Origin: an uncultured Streptomyces sp.
Lineage (GTDB): Bacteria; Actinomycetota; Actinomycetes; Streptomycetales; Streptomycetaceae
Assembly: GCF_947488945.1 (NCBI RefSeq)
Contig: NZ_CANLBS010000036.1
Location: forward strand, 1 to 38,269
Reading direction: 5' to 3'
DNA length: 38,269 nucleotides
The translations under genes and the position numbers were made by a program. Below the pieces are notes generated by a model. The model was given only the letters and a program-made list of their open reading frames with translations. It ran no database searches and was not told where the DNA came from. Shown here piece by piece: positions 15,543 to 24,224 of this stretch (positions within the stretch are counted from its first letter, which is position 1; the number at the start of each line of letters is the position of its first letter).

Positions 15543-15959
15543 TCAGTGCTGTTCGGTGACGATCCGGTACCGCAAAACCAAGTGCCGGATGTCGCCGGGG
15601 GGTTCGGGGTCGGTGAGGGTCTGGGAGAACTCGAACCGGGTGGCGATCCAGTCCATGCCGGGGATGGTGAGGGGCCGGTGGTCGAGCAGGGCCGTGATGC
15701 GGGTGCCGATCCGCAGGACCTCGGCGAACCCCCGGTACCGCGACCACACGTGCAGGGTCACCACGGTCTGCCGGCCGAACCCGGCGTGCCGGTTGTCGGG
15801 GATCTCGGTCGCCTCACCGACCACGACGAACGGATAGGGGACGTCCTCGGGGGTGTAGTCGTGAACACCCTTGATCAGGGCCGACAGGGCGCTGTCGCCG
15901 CGCAGGACGGTGAACAGGGCGCCCTGGACGGGCAGCATCGGGGACGGGGCGGTCGTCAT
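15543..15959 (-). CDS. tail terminator / tail completion protein
   Basis: A 138-aa protein of DUF3168 (gp17-like) type: LPVQGALFTVLRGDSALSAL, then VPYPFVVVGEATEIPDNRHA, TLHVWSRYRGFAEVLRIG and RFEFSQTLTDPEP. Such proteins cap the tail tube and join it to the connector. ATG 15959 overlaps the previous stop (ATGA) with AGGAGG 9 nt upstream. It sits in the standard slot between the HK97-gp10-like gene and the major tail gene. Confidence 0.9.
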   Translation of the reverse strand: MTTAPSPMLPVQGALFTVLRGDSALSALIKGVHDYTPEDVPYPFVVVGEATEIPDNRHAGFGRQTVVTLHVWSRYRGFAEVLRIGTRITALLDHRPLTIPGMDWIATRFEFSQTLTDPEPPGDIRHLVLRYRIVTEQH

Positions 15960-16375
15960 CCCAGCGCCCTCCTGACCTCGGCGGCGATCCGGGCGCCGAT
16001 CCGGGCCCGCTCCGCCTCGGCGGCGGGGCCGAGGGCGGGCCGGGCCGGGATCCGGCGGGTGCCGAACTCGTGGACGGTGGCGTACCGGTCGTCGCGGTCC
16101 CACCACCCGATCTCGGCGACCAGCTGGTTGTTGTGGGTGACGGCCCGGACGCTGTCGCGCAGGTTCCCCGTGTCGACGCGCACGGCCCGCGCGGTGTCGT
16201 CGCGGATCGCTTCGGCGGACTGGACGAGTGCCCGGTGGCACGCGGCCCGCATGGTCGGGGCCAGCTCCTCGAGGCGGTCCCGCAGCGCGTCCAGGCCCTG
16301 GATGCTGACCTGCACGCCGCTGCTGCGGGTCTGCCTGCCCGCCCCGCCGCGGCCGCCGCGCCGGCGCCGCGCCAT
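15956..16375 (-). CDS. HK97 gp10-like head-tail connection protein
   Basis: A 139-aa protein with a basic N-terminus and the family pattern GLDALRDRLEELAPTMR, ALVQSAEAIRDDTARAVRVD, TGNLRDSVRA and a C-terminal ATVHEFGTRRIPARPALGPA. The VDTGNLRDS and EFGT...ARP signatures are typical of gp10-like tail-component proteins. ATG 16375 overlaps the preceding stop (TGATG). Confidence 0.9.
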   Translation of the reverse strand: MARRRRGGRGGAGRQTRSSGVQVSIQGLDALRDRLEELAPTMRAACHRALVQSAEAIRDDTARAVRVDTGNLRDSVRAVTHNNQLVAEIGWWDRDDRYATVHEFGTRRIPARPALGPAAEAERARIGARIAAEVRRALG

Positions 16376-16554
16376 CAGCGGGCCTTGCGCCGGTCGCGGC
16401 GCGCCTGGGCGAGCTCGGCGGCCACCGCGAGGATCGCCCACGCGGTGCCGGTCGCCGTGTCTCCGGCGGTCAGGGCCGCCTGGGCGGTCTGCCGGCACTC
16501 CAGTGAGTCGTCGGGCAGCGGCCGCCGCGGCGGCGCGGGTTTCTCGGCGTCCAT
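16375..16554 (-). CDS. small hypothetical protein in connector cluster
   Basis: A 59-aa protein (MDAEKPAPPRRPLPDDSLEC) with an alanine-rich helix (TGTAWAILAVAAELAQAR) and a basic end. It is coupled to both neighbours by TGATG overlaps, which is the main evidence that it is real. No function is recognised; it could be a minor head-tail factor or a small regulatory protein. Confidence 0.75.
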   Translation of the reverse strand: MDAEKPAPPRRPLPDDSLECRQTAQAALTAGDTATGTAWAILAVAAELAQARRDRRKAR

Positions 16555-16883
16555 CAGGTGTTCTCCTGTTCTCTCAGTTCGCACTCGGCGCGGCGGTACA
16601 GCGGTGCGGACGGGGCGATCACGGACAGGACCCGCAGGACCTGCCCGTCGCCGCGCAGCTCGTCGCCGCGGCGTACGTCGGCGCCGGGCTGCAGGTAGAC
16701 GGTGTGGGTGTGCGGGACGCCGCCCTGCTGGGCCAGCATCCGTTCGGACGCCGAGGGCTGGTCGACCTTGGCGCGGACCTGCCCGACGGCCTGGTGGGCG
16801 GTCTGCTGGCCGCCGTATCCGTCGTCCGTCGTAACGGTCCGCCAGACGGCCAGTTGCCGGTTGAGCAGGTGCGTGATGTCCAC
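16554..16883 (-). CDS. head-tail adaptor protein (head closure type)
   Basis: A 109-aa protein beginning MDITHLLNRQLAVWRTVTTD, with a beta-barrel pattern (VRAKVDQPSASERMLAQQGG; HTHTVYLQPGADVRRGDELR). It resembles the SPP1 gp16 / phage head closure family. GTG 16883 has GAGAGG upstream. It lies between the connector-type gene at 16896 and gp10-like gene, as expected for head completion. Confidence 0.83.
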   Translation of the reverse strand: MDITHLLNRQLAVWRTVTTDDGYGGQQTAHQAVGQVRAKVDQPSASERMLAQQGGVPHTHTVYLQPGADVRRGDELRGDGQVLRVLSVIAPSAPLYRRAECELREQENT

Positions 16884-16895
16884 GGCCGCCCCTCT

Positions 16896-17441
16896 CTACC
16901 GGCTGGCGGGGCCGCGGGCGTACGGCTCCAGGATCCGGGCCTCGAAATCGGTCACGGCCTGCCCGGTGCGCTGCTTGTCGTAGGACACCGAGTAGTCGCC
17001 GAGCGATTCGGAGGCGACGGCCTCTTTCGGGTTGACCCAGGCGCGGCCGGCGACCTGGACGCAGACGCGGGCCACGACGTCCGGCACGGTCGCCCACCCG
17101 TGCGTGCAGACGACGGTGATGTCCGCGTCCAGGGGCCAGCAGCCGCCGAGGCTGCGCAGGATGCCGTGCCGGTTCCACCGGTAGGCGGCCGCCTCGAGGA
17201 CCGTGCCGTCCACGGTCACCGAGGCGAGACCGGTCACCGGCATCTCCGGCAGGTTCATGATGTGCCGGCCGGTGCCGACCAGGTGCAGGACGGCGTCCTG
17301 GACCTGGTCGACGTGCTGGCGCAGCGCGCCCCGGACGACGGTCTGCGCCGCGGAGATGGCTGCGGCCGCCAGCTCGGGGTCGATGGTGTCGAGGCGGAGG
17401 TGGACGCGCAGGTCCTCGGGGGTCGCCCAGGGGTCAGCCAC
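16896..17441 (-). CDS. head-tail connector (gp6/gp15-type adaptor)
   Basis: A 181-aa protein starting MADPWATPEDLRVHLRLDTI, with helices (AAAAISAAQTVVRGALRQHV) and a central GRHIMNLPEMPVTGLASVTV element typical of HK97 gp6 / SPP1 gp15-like adaptors that dock under the portal. A C-terminal LGDYSVSYDKQRTG segment also fits. GTG 17441 has GGGAGG 8 nt upstream. Confidence 0.87.
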   Translation of the reverse strand: MADPWATPEDLRVHLRLDTIDPELAAAAISAAQTVVRGALRQHVDQVQDAVLHLVGTGRHIMNLPEMPVTGLASVTVDGTVLEAAAYRWNRHGILRSLGGCWPLDADITVVCTHGWATVPDVVARVCVQVAGRAWVNPKEAVASESLGDYSVSYDKQRTGQAVTDFEARILEPYARGPASR

Positions 17442-17455
17442 GACTGCGCCCTCCC

Positions 17456-17728
17456 TTACGTCTGCTTACCGGCGTCGGTGTCGCCGCCGGCGGGCGCGTC
17501 CGGCGGGGCCAGCGTCTTGGCGGCCGCCTTGCGGGGTGCGGTCCGCGTCGCGGTCCGCTTGTCCGGCTTGGCGCCGGTGCGGTGCTCCTCGGGGGCGGCT
17601 TCGGCGTGGCCGGCGGCGATCCACGCGCGGGCCAGGTCGTCGTTGACGCTGACGACCTGGCCGTGGTGGGCGCGCAGCCCGGCGCCGTCGGACACGCTGC
17701 CCGGTGCGGTGATCCGGATCTGCTTCAT
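17456..17728 (-). CDS. small basic protein after the capsid gene
   Basis: A 90-aa protein: a compact N-terminal beta part (MKQIRITAPGSVSDGAGLRA, with GQVVSVNDDLARAWIAAGHA) and a long Lys/Arg/Ala-rich tail (KPDKRTATRTAPRKAAAKTL). Small proteins like this often follow the capsid gene in actinophages and may be minor head or connector-associated proteins. ATG 17728 starts 2 bp past the capsid stop, with AAGGCGG upstream. Function is not known. Confidence 0.8.
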   Translation of the reverse strand: MKQIRITAPGSVSDGAGLRAHHGQVVSVNDDLARAWIAAGHAEAAPEEHRTGAKPDKRTATRTAPRKAAAKTLAPPDAPAGGDTDAGKQT

Positions 17729-17730
17729 GG

Positions 17731-18939
17731 TCAGGCCGCCTTCATGACGAGAATGCGCAGGGCCTGCGGGCGGACGACGTCGCCGCCGACGCGCTTGCGG
17801 ATCTTCCAGCCGATCATGCCGTCCTCGGCGTAGAGCTCGGTGAGCACCTTGACGGTCATGCCCTGCCGGTCGTAGATGCGGTATCCGGCGTTGAAGTCGC
17901 CGAACGCGGCGACCCGCGCGGACGCGGCGACGGCGGCCATGTCCTCCTGGTTCTCCACGGGGAAGCCCAGGAATGTGTTGGGGCGTCCGGCCTGCATGCT
18001 CGGCTGCCACAGGTACCGGTCGTCGGCGTCCTTGAGGGTGGCGATGGCGAGTTCGGTTCCGGACGGGATGGTGAAGCGGCCGTTGCGCCGGTACTGCTTC
18101 GGCGTGGCGTAGATCAGCTTCATCATGTCGTCGGTGGAGATGGCGGTGACCCCGGCCGCGGTGACCGTGGGCACCCCGCCCCCGGCGGTCATGTAGCCGA
18201 CCGGCTGGTGGGCGGCGTGACCGGCGCCGATGGTGAAGGCGGTGTCCTCGGCCTCCGCGCACGCGCGGGCGAAGCTGTCGCGGATGAACGCGTCCAGGTT
18301 GACGTCGGTGTCGTCCATCTCGTCCTCGCCGACCTTGGCGAGCCCGTACAGGTCCTCCACGTAGGTGTACTCGTCCGTCGGGGTCGACGGCATCGAGTCG
18401 GTGAGGTCCTGCTCGTTCGTCTCGAGCTTGCCCCAGCCCACGGCCACCTCGGTCAGGCTGCGCCGGCGGACCCGGTTGGTGTTGATGGACCGCTGCGAGG
18501 CGATGCTGCGCATGATGGTGAGCTCCGGCAGGGACCGGTTGATCTCGGTCTCCAGGTCCTCGGGCACCAGGATCTCCCCGGCGGCGTTCTCGACCAGGGC
18601 GCGCTGCTCGGGGGCCATGCGCGGCAGGCCGCGGCGCAGGGCCTGGAAGAACGCCGAGCGGCGTTCGGCGGCGCGCTGCTCCTGACCGCCCCGGCCGCCG
18701 TCGTCGGGCCGGTTGCGGCCGCGCTCGATCGGCTCGGCCATCTGCGCGGCCCGCTCTTCGTCGGCCTCCAGGCGCTCGATGCGCTCGGTCAGCGACCGGA
18801 AGTCGGACTCGTGCCGGTCGTAGGACTGGCGCTCCTCCGCCTCGAGGCCGCGGTTCGCGGCCTCGGCGGTTTCGGTGATGGCCCGCATCGATTCCACGAT
18901 GCCGGCCCGCTGCTGGCGCAGCTCCACGCTGGTGGGCAT
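17731..18939 (-). CDS. major capsid protein, HK97 fold
   Basis: A 402-aa protein. Residues 1-105 are a coiled-coil delta (scaffold) domain (ITETAEAANRGLEAEERQSY; RHESDFRSLTERIERLEADE) to be removed by the prohead protease. The shell domain follows (EQRALVENAAGEILVPEDLE; INRSLPELTIMRSIASQRSI; VGEDEMDDTDVNLDAFIRDS; RNGRFTIPSGTELAIATLKD; FLGFPVENQEDM; FGDFNAGYRIYDRQGM). No separate scaffold gene is seen, consistent with the fused delta domain. ATG 18939 has GAGGAG upstream. Confidence 0.96.
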   Translation of the reverse strand: MPTSVELRQQRAGIVESMRAITETAEAANRGLEAEERQSYDRHESDFRSLTERIERLEADEERAAQMAEPIERGRNRPDDGGRGGQEQRAAERRSAFFQALRRGLPRMAPEQRALVENAAGEILVPEDLETEINRSLPELTIMRSIASQRSINTNRVRRRSLTEVAVGWGKLETNEQDLTDSMPSTPTDEYTYVEDLYGLAKVGEDEMDDTDVNLDAFIRDSFARACAEAEDTAFTIGAGHAAHQPVGYMTAGGGVPTVTAAGVTAISTDDMMKLIYATPKQYRRNGRFTIPSGTELAIATLKDADDRYLWQPSMQAGRPNTFLGFPVENQEDMAAVAASARVAAFGDFNAGYRIYDRQGMTVKVLTELYAEDGMIGWKIRKRVGGDVVRPQALRILVMKAA

Positions 18940-18993
18940 GGGGTTCTCCTCATGATGGGTGGGATGGTCCCGGGCCGGTCGGCCGGGAAGTCG

Positions 18994-19734
18994 TCAGATG
19001 CCGGCGAGCAGTTCGATCTCGCGCAGCCGGTGGCGGGCCCGCTCGTGCGGGTACGCCTGCGGGCCGGGGGCGGAGCGGTCGGCGGCCTCCAGGAGCGCGC
19101 CGAGCGCGTCGTGGGCGTCCGCGACCAGCTGCCGGTTGGTGGCCGAGAGGACCTTGCCCGCGCGGACCTCGGCGAGCGCCCGGGTCACGGCCTCGGGCTC
19201 CGGGGCGGTGTCCTGGCCGGTGTGCCGGGCGGCGGCGGAGCGGAGCTCGGCCGACGTCGCGGCGAACGCCGGGTACGTCACCACGGACACGTCGCCGCCG
19301 TCGAGGTCGATGCCGAACACCTCGTGGACGTTGCCGGTCCAGCCGTCGGCGGTGACCCAGAACCCGAACGACATCTGGTTGATGTCGCCGCGCTCCAGCG
19401 ACACGGCCAGGTCGCGGGCGTAACTGACATCCGCCATCCGCGCGTCGACGTCCACGCCTTCGTCGGGGACCTCGGAGAGGTCGGCGGTCCCGGAGGCGGT
19501 CCGCCCGAGCAGCAGGTTCGGATCGTGGTTGATCAGGAAACGTACGTCCGGGTCCAGGCCGAGGGTGCGGGTGGCGGCGCTCGGCATGATGCGCTCGCGC
19601 CAGCCGCCCATGTCCTCGGAGAGCGAGTTGTAGACGATGCTGCGGCCGTGGAACTCGAGGCGGCCCAGCTTCTCGTCGGCCCTGGTGATCCGCAGGTTCT
19701 GGAGCGGGAAGGCCCGCACCTCACGTGTTCGCAT
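18994..19734 (-). CDS. prohead maturation protease (HK97 gp4 type)
   Basis: A 246-aa serine protease of the U35/gp4 family that would trim the capsid delta domain during maturation. The catalytic H70 is in RFLINHDPNLLLG and S122 in INQMSFGFWV; the VSVVTYPAFAATSAEL motif (149-164) is characteristic. The C-terminal region (about 170-246) is a charged tail. ATG 19734 lies within the last 14 bp of the portal gene. Confidence 0.95.
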   Translation of the reverse strand: MRTREVRAFPLQNLRITRADEKLGRLEFHGRSIVYNSLSEDMGGWRERIMPSAATRTLGLDPDVRFLINHDPNLLLGRTASGTADLSEVPDEGVDVDARMADVSYARDLAVSLERGDINQMSFGFWVTADGWTGNVHEVFGIDLDGGDVSVVTYPAFAATSAELRSAAARHTGQDTAPEPEAVTRALAEVRAGKVLSATNRQLVADAHDALGALLEAADRSAPGPQAYPHERARHRLREIELLAGI

Positions 19735-21664
19735 TGGGGTCCTTCCGGTTGAACTGCAGTCGGCACGTGCATCCGGCGATCTCGTCCACGCCGAGCCGGT
19801 GATCGTGCGGCCACCGGCCGCGCTTGGTCCCGATGTCGAACTCGCCGCGCATCTTCACCGTCTGGCCGTCGGCCTGGGCGTGCGTACGCCGCGGGTTGGA
19901 GCCCCAGACCCGCCACGTCTTCGTCGCGGCGCCGGCCTGCTTCGCACCCTCGTGGGAGCCGAAGTTCGCGCCGTAGACGACGCGGGCCTGCGCCAGTTGC
20001 GTGGCCCTGGCCTGCGTCATCCCGTCGAACATCTTCAGGACGTCCTTGGGGGCGTTGGACACGGTGAACTGGTGGGCCAACTTCTCCACGGTGGTGGCGT
20101 TGACGTTCGCGGCCGTCGCCGCGGCGGACGCGGCCACCGCCGCGGTGGTCTCGGCGGCGGCGAACGTCCCGCCGAGCGCGGCCGCCGTCGCCGCCCCCAC
20201 CTCGCCGACCAGTCCGGACGCCAGGCGCAGCAGGATCTCGGTCAGCAGCTCGTCCTCGGCGGCCCGGTCGATGAGTTCGGCCGCCCCGGCGCCGGGGGTG
20301 AGGTTCAGGGCGGACAGGACCCGGTCGCCCTGCTCGGCGAAGAACGCGGCGATCGCGTCGTAGTGGCGGGTGATCCAGTCGGGCAGGTCCTCGGCGTCCG
20401 GCGCGTCCACCGTGTCCTCCACCGCCCGGGTCCGGGGCGGGGCCGGCAGGGCGCGCTGCTCCGGCGGCGCGGTCTGCCCGGCCGGGGACATGTTGAGCGG
20501 AACCACGTACTCGTCGCCGCCCTCGATGGGCGGCTCGTCCTCCTTGGCGCGGATGTCGTTGACGGACCACCACCCCCACTGGCGGCCGAGCGCGTACCCG
20601 GCGTTGCGCTGCGCGGAGTCGCCGCGCAGCAGCGCGTCCGGGTTGAACCGCATGTACAGGTCCGGTCCGCCCAGCAGGCGCTGCGCGGTCCGCTCGAGAC
20701 GCGTCAGCCACGGCATCAGCGAGTAGATGACGTAGCCGAGGGACTGCTGCTCGATGCCCGAGCCCCAGGACGTGGAGCGCTCCACGTCGCCGATCATGTG
20801 CGGGGGCACGCCGAAGATCCCGGCGATCTCCGCCCGGGTCAGCTTGTAGACCTCGAGGAACTGGGCGTCCGCAGGGGACAAGGTGGTCTTCTCCCACTTC
20901 GCGCCGGCCTCCATGACGGCCAGGCGGTGCGACTGGTCGAACCCCTCGTGAAGCCCGGTCCACTGCTGCGTCAGCCGCTCGTACTGGGCGTCGTTCAGTG
21001 CGCCGGGGACGGACACGACGCCGCCGGGGGACGCGTCGCGGGCGAAGAACCCCCCGATGTACGACGTCGCCGCCCACCCGGTGCCGACCGCCTGGCGGGC
21101 CATTCCGATGGGCGACAGGCCCTGTCCGCCGCCGACGCCGAACGCCCGGAAGTGCAGGAAGTTCTCGGCGCGGACCAGGCCGTCGGCCTCCCGGATCGGC
21201 GCCCACTCGTCGTCGTCCAGGGTGATCTTGAAGACGCGTTCCCCGGTGCCGGGCACGCGGCGGGGCTCCACGCTCGTCCACGCCACCGGCCACAGCCCCA
21301 CCTCGCGGCCCGCGTTGTTCCGCTCGATGTAGACGCCGCCGTTGCCGCGCACCAGCATCCAGCCGAGGACCTGCGCCCAGAACTCGCCGGAGGGCAGGTC
21401 CGGGTTGGCCTGGTACGTCAGCAGCGGGGCGAGCGGGTGATCGGTCAGCGGGGTGCGGGTCGCCCCGGTCCGCTGGTACAGGCCGACCGGCAGCATGCTC
21501 CCGGTCTCGGCGAGGAGCCGCACGGAGGAGAACACCGCGGCGACCTGCAGGGCGCGCTCCGGGGTCACCGCCACTCCGGCCGACGTCGACCGGCCGTTGA
21601 GCGAGGGCATGCCCTTGCGGCTGCGGCGCTGGCGGCCTCCGAGGAGGCTGCGGATCAACGGCAT
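19721..21664 (-). CDS. portal protein fused to a MuF-like head domain
   Basis: A 647-aa protein. Residues about 1-400 are an HK97-type portal (VAVTPERALQVAAVFSSVRL, VLGWMLVRGNGGVYIERNNA, FSPADAQFLE-like LSPADAQFLEVYKLTRAEIA, GVPPHMIGDVERSTSWGSGI). After a Pro-rich linker (about 405-440) comes a helical region and a Mu F-like C-terminus: TWRVWGSNPRRTHAQADGQT, then HDHRLGVDEIAGCTCRLQF. The two functions are usually separate genes. The frame is continuous with no stop. ATG 21664 overlaps the previous stop (TGATG) with GGGAGG upstream. The MuF part would be an internal minor head protein held at the portal vertex. Confidence 0.92.
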   Translation of the reverse strand: MPLIRSLLGGRQRRSRKGMPSLNGRSTSAGVAVTPERALQVAAVFSSVRLLAETGSMLPVGLYQRTGATRTPLTDHPLAPLLTYQANPDLPSGEFWAQVLGWMLVRGNGGVYIERNNAGREVGLWPVAWTSVEPRRVPGTGERVFKITLDDDEWAPIREADGLVRAENFLHFRAFGVGGGQGLSPIGMARQAVGTGWAATSYIGGFFARDASPGGVVSVPGALNDAQYERLTQQWTGLHEGFDQSHRLAVMEAGAKWEKTTLSPADAQFLEVYKLTRAEIAGIFGVPPHMIGDVERSTSWGSGIEQQSLGYVIYSLMPWLTRLERTAQRLLGGPDLYMRFNPDALLRGDSAQRNAGYALGRQWGWWSVNDIRAKEDEPPIEGGDEYVVPLNMSPAGQTAPPEQRALPAPPRTRAVEDTVDAPDAEDLPDWITRHYDAIAAFFAEQGDRVLSALNLTPGAGAAELIDRAAEDELLTEILLRLASGLVGEVGAATAAALGGTFAAAETTAAVAASAAATAANVNATTVEKLAHQFTVSNAPKDVLKMFDGMTQARATQLAQARVVYGANFGSHEGAKQAGAATKTWRVWGSNPRRTHAQADGQTVKMRGEFDIGTKRGRWPHDHRLGVDEIAGCTCRLQFNRKDPNANT

Positions 21665-21834
21665 CAGCGTTCCTCCCTGCTCAGGTTCCCGGCGACGATC
21701 AGCGGTACGGACAGGCACAGCAGGGCCAGGCCCGCCCCCAGCGCCCCCCACAGGGCCGCGCCGACCACGACCGCCCCCGCCACGGCGGCCGCCGCTCCGG
21801 CCACCTCACAGACCCACTGGGCGCGGTCAGGCAT
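21664..21834 (-). CDS. small membrane protein between terminase and portal
   Basis: A 56-aa protein, MPDRAQWVCEVAGAAAAVAG onward, with two adjoining hydrophobic segments (about 10-28 and 30-48) and a short charged end (NLSREER). AAGGGGG lies 9 nt upstream of ATG 21834 and the stop overlaps the portal start (TGATG). I recognise no family. The strong ribosome binding site and coupling argue that it is expressed with head genes, an odd place for a membrane protein. Confidence 0.7.
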   Translation of the reverse strand: MPDRAQWVCEVAGAAAAVAGAVVVGAALWGALGAGLALLCLSVPLIVAGNLSREER

Positions 21835-21853
21835 GGGCGGGCACCCCCTTCGG

Positions 21854-23647
21854 TCAGCCGATGATGCGGATTTTCGGTTCGGGTACTTCCTCGGGCTCGG
21901 CCCGCAGCAGGTGCATGGCGTAGGCGTTCAGCCCGGACGCCACCCCGTCGATGCGTTTGCTGCTGATCTGCCGGTCCGGCTTCACCGGCTTCACGTAGCC
22001 GTCCGAGTTCGTCTTCAGGCCGACGCTGTCGACGTGCCACCGCAGAATCGGGTGCCCGCCGTGCGACACCCGGTGGGAGAGCACCAGGCGCTCGAGTTGC
22101 TGGCACGGCTGGTTCAGGCCCGCGTACCCCTGCGACACCTGCTCCATCTCCACGCCGGCGTCGCCGAGCTCGGACACGGTCTCCGTCGCGTTCCACCGGT
22201 CGTAGCCGACGGCCAGGATGTTGAACCGGTCGGCCAGCTTGTCGGTGACCAGGGCGCGAACGGCCCGGTAGTCGACCACGTTGCCCTCCGTGAGCCGGAG
22301 CGCCGGCCCCTCGTGCGCGGCCGTTTTCGACCACCGTTCCAGCGGCACCTTGGTACGCCGCTCGAGGTCCCGGAGGTTGTCCTCCGGGAGCCAGAAGAAC
22401 GGCACCCAGACATGCGGCTCCTCCGGATCGTCGGTCACCGGCGGGAACCAGAGGGAGAACGCGGTGAGGTCGGTGGTGCTCGACAGGTCCAGGCCGCCGT
22501 AGCAGTCGCGGCCCTCGAGGGCGGCCAGGTCCACGGGCACCGGCACGTTCGACACGGGCTCCCGCGCGCACGCGTCCCAGTGGTCCATGGACAGCCAGCG
22601 GGTCGTCTGCTTGGTGCGGACGTTCAGGTGCAGCCGCAGGTACCGGTTGAGCTGCTGCGGCGACCGGGCCGCCTGCCTCGCCTTGCCCAGCAGGTAGTCG
22701 GCGAGCACGGTGACGCCGTAGCCGGGGTTCGCGGTGCGCAGCGTGTCCTCGGCGAACGGGTCGAACCCGTCGGCCTGGTCGTCGGCGCCGAACACGACGC
22801 CGTACACCGTCGGGTCCTCGGCGTGCCCGCCGGCAAGGGTCTCGATCTCCTCGCGCTTGGTGGCGTAGATCGAGCCGGTCTCGGCCCCGTCGTCCGCCGT
22901 CGTGATGAACACGATCAGCGGCTGCGCCCTCGAGCCGGTGCCGGTCTCCAGGGCGTCCACGACGTCCGGGTTGCGGTGGACGTGGACCTCATCGATCACG
23001 CCGCCGTGCACGTTCAGGCCGTGCGCGCGCAGGCCCTCGGACGACAGGGCCCGGAAGATGCTGTGCGTGACGGGGTGTTCGAGCAGCTTGCGCTGGATCC
23101 CGCGCCGGCCCAGCTTCTTTTTGAGCGGCGGGGAGCCGGACGCCATGTTCGCGGCCGCGCGGAAGACGATGTTGGCCTGGTCGCGGTCACCGGCCGCGGC
23201 GTAGACCTCGGCTCCGGCCTCCCGGTCGGCGAACGCCAGGTACAGGCCCAGCCCGGAGCAGATGGTGGACTTGCCGTTCTTCCGGGGGATCTCGAACCAC
23301 ACGGTCCGGATCACCCGGTAGCCGTCCGGCCGCTTGAGACCGAAGACGGGGGCGATGAGGTAGCGGACCTGCCAGTCCATCAGCCGGAACTGGCGCCCGG
23401 CGTGACGGCCGATGAGCTGCGTCAGCAGCAGGAAGAACTTGAGCACCCGTTCGACGGCCTGCGGGTCGAACCACGTACCCGGTTCGGCGGGCAGCGGGGT
23501 GACGAGCAGCGGCCGGCGGCCCTGCGTCATCCACTCCGTGGCGTCGACCAGGCCCTCATCGACCCATCCGGCCACGGCCTGGTCGATGTCCCGCGTCAGC
23601 CGCGTACGCAGCTGCTCAGTCGAGGATCCCCGCGTCCGCGTTGCCAT
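21854..23647 (-). CDS. terL: terminase large subunit
   Basis: A 597-aa HK97-type TerL, the DNA packaging motor and nuclease. The ATPase domain has Walker A-type EIPRKNGKST (119-128) and Walker B GGVIDE (215-220), with a coupling motif near VFITTADDG (246-254). The C-terminal RNase H-like nuclease starts with CYGGLDLSSTTDL (D387). ATG 23647 lies 32 bp inside the end of TerS. Length is normal. The terminase type fits a cos-packaging phage, but the site itself was only guessed. Confidence 0.96.
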   Translation of the reverse strand: MATRTRGSSTEQLRTRLTRDIDQAVAGWVDEGLVDATEWMTQGRRPLLVTPLPAEPGTWFDPQAVERVLKFFLLLTQLIGRHAGRQFRLMDWQVRYLIAPVFGLKRPDGYRVIRTVWFEIPRKNGKSTICSGLGLYLAFADREAGAEVYAAAGDRDQANIVFRAAANMASGSPPLKKKLGRRGIQRKLLEHPVTHSIFRALSSEGLRAHGLNVHGGVIDEVHVHRNPDVVDALETGTGSRAQPLIVFITTADDGAETGSIYATKREEIETLAGGHAEDPTVYGVVFGADDQADGFDPFAEDTLRTANPGYGVTVLADYLLGKARQAARSPQQLNRYLRLHLNVRTKQTTRWLSMDHWDACAREPVSNVPVPVDLAALEGRDCYGGLDLSSTTDLTAFSLWFPPVTDDPEEPHVWVPFFWLPEDNLRDLERRTKVPLERWSKTAAHEGPALRLTEGNVVDYRAVRALVTDKLADRFNILAVGYDRWNATETVSELGDAGVEMEQVSQGYAGLNQPCQQLERLVLSHRVSHGGHPILRWHVDSVGLKTNSDGYVKPVKPDRQISSKRIDGVASGLNAYAMHLLRAEPEEVPEPKIRIIG

Positions 23648-24074
23648 CGTCGTCCTCCGGCTTCACCGAGCGCAGACGCGCGGCCGGGGTGAGGAACAGC
23701 TCCTTCGCCAGCATCGCCGTCGTCGTCGCCGCCTCCCGCCAGATCTGCCACGCCGGGTTCTTCGCCGGGCCGTTGCCGGCGCGCCGCTCGGCCACCAGGT
23801 CGTCCTGCTGCAGCAGCTTCTCGGCGGCCGCGAACTTCGACCAGGCCGCGCAGTACGTGGTGAGCGCGGCGCGGTCGACCTTGGCGAGGACACCGAGCCG
23901 GTCCAGCTCGGGCACCACGCGCCGCCACTCGGCCTTCGCCTCGGTGTCCAGCCACGTCGGCGGCGACGGGGCGCCGGGCCGGGCGGCGACCCGCTTGGGT
24001 GCGGGCCGGCCGCCCGGGTTGCCGCGCAGCGCACGGACGTTGTCGGGCTGCGGGATGGGTCCACGCGTCCCCAC
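23616..24074 (-). CDS. terS: terminase small subunit (P27 family)
   Basis: A 152-aa protein with the P27-type pattern: GTRGPIPQPDNVRALRGNPG at the N-terminus, then PPTWLDTEAKAEWRRVVPEL, LAKVDRAALTTYCAAWSKFA and a C-terminal ATTTAMLAKELFLTPAARLR. It recognises the packaging site and loads TerL. GTG 24074 has a GGGGAGG site about 5 nt upstream. The gap before it (24075-24224) is the likely region of the packaging site. Confidence 0.93.
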   Translation of the reverse strand: MGTRGPIPQPDNVRALRGNPGGRPAPKRVAARPGAPSPPTWLDTEAKAEWRRVVPELDRLGVLAKVDRAALTTYCAAWSKFAAAEKLLQQDDLVAERRAGNGPAKNPAWQIWREAATTTAMLAKELFLTPAARLRSVKPEDDDGNADAGILD

Positions 24075-24224
24075 GGCGCCTCCCCCCGGTCAGGACAGCG
24101 GCCGGCCGCCGGGGGCCGATCCTCAAAAAGGCGGTCGAAACTCGCGGTTGAGCACGCGACACCCCCGCCTGCGCTCGGGGTCCCCCCCACCGGAAAGATC
24201 GCGGACCCCCCTAGGGGGGGCGGA
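24075..24224. other. intergenic region before TerS, candidate packaging site
   Basis: No gene seen in these 150 bp. It contains a 14-bp palindrome CCCCCCTAGGGGGG (24206-24219) and other GC-rich runs. In HK97-type phages with an HNH gene next to TerS, the cos site is commonly here. No overhang can be assigned by eye. Confidence 0.4.

Noticed and set aside
15249..17747. Plus-strand frame across tail and connector genes
   Set aside because: Opposite a tightly coupled set of family-typical genes; low-complexity composition.
19637..23692. Very long plus-strand frame opposite the portal and terminase genes
   Set aside because: It is antisense to genes with clear family motifs and has no sensible domain; high GC makes such shadow frames common.
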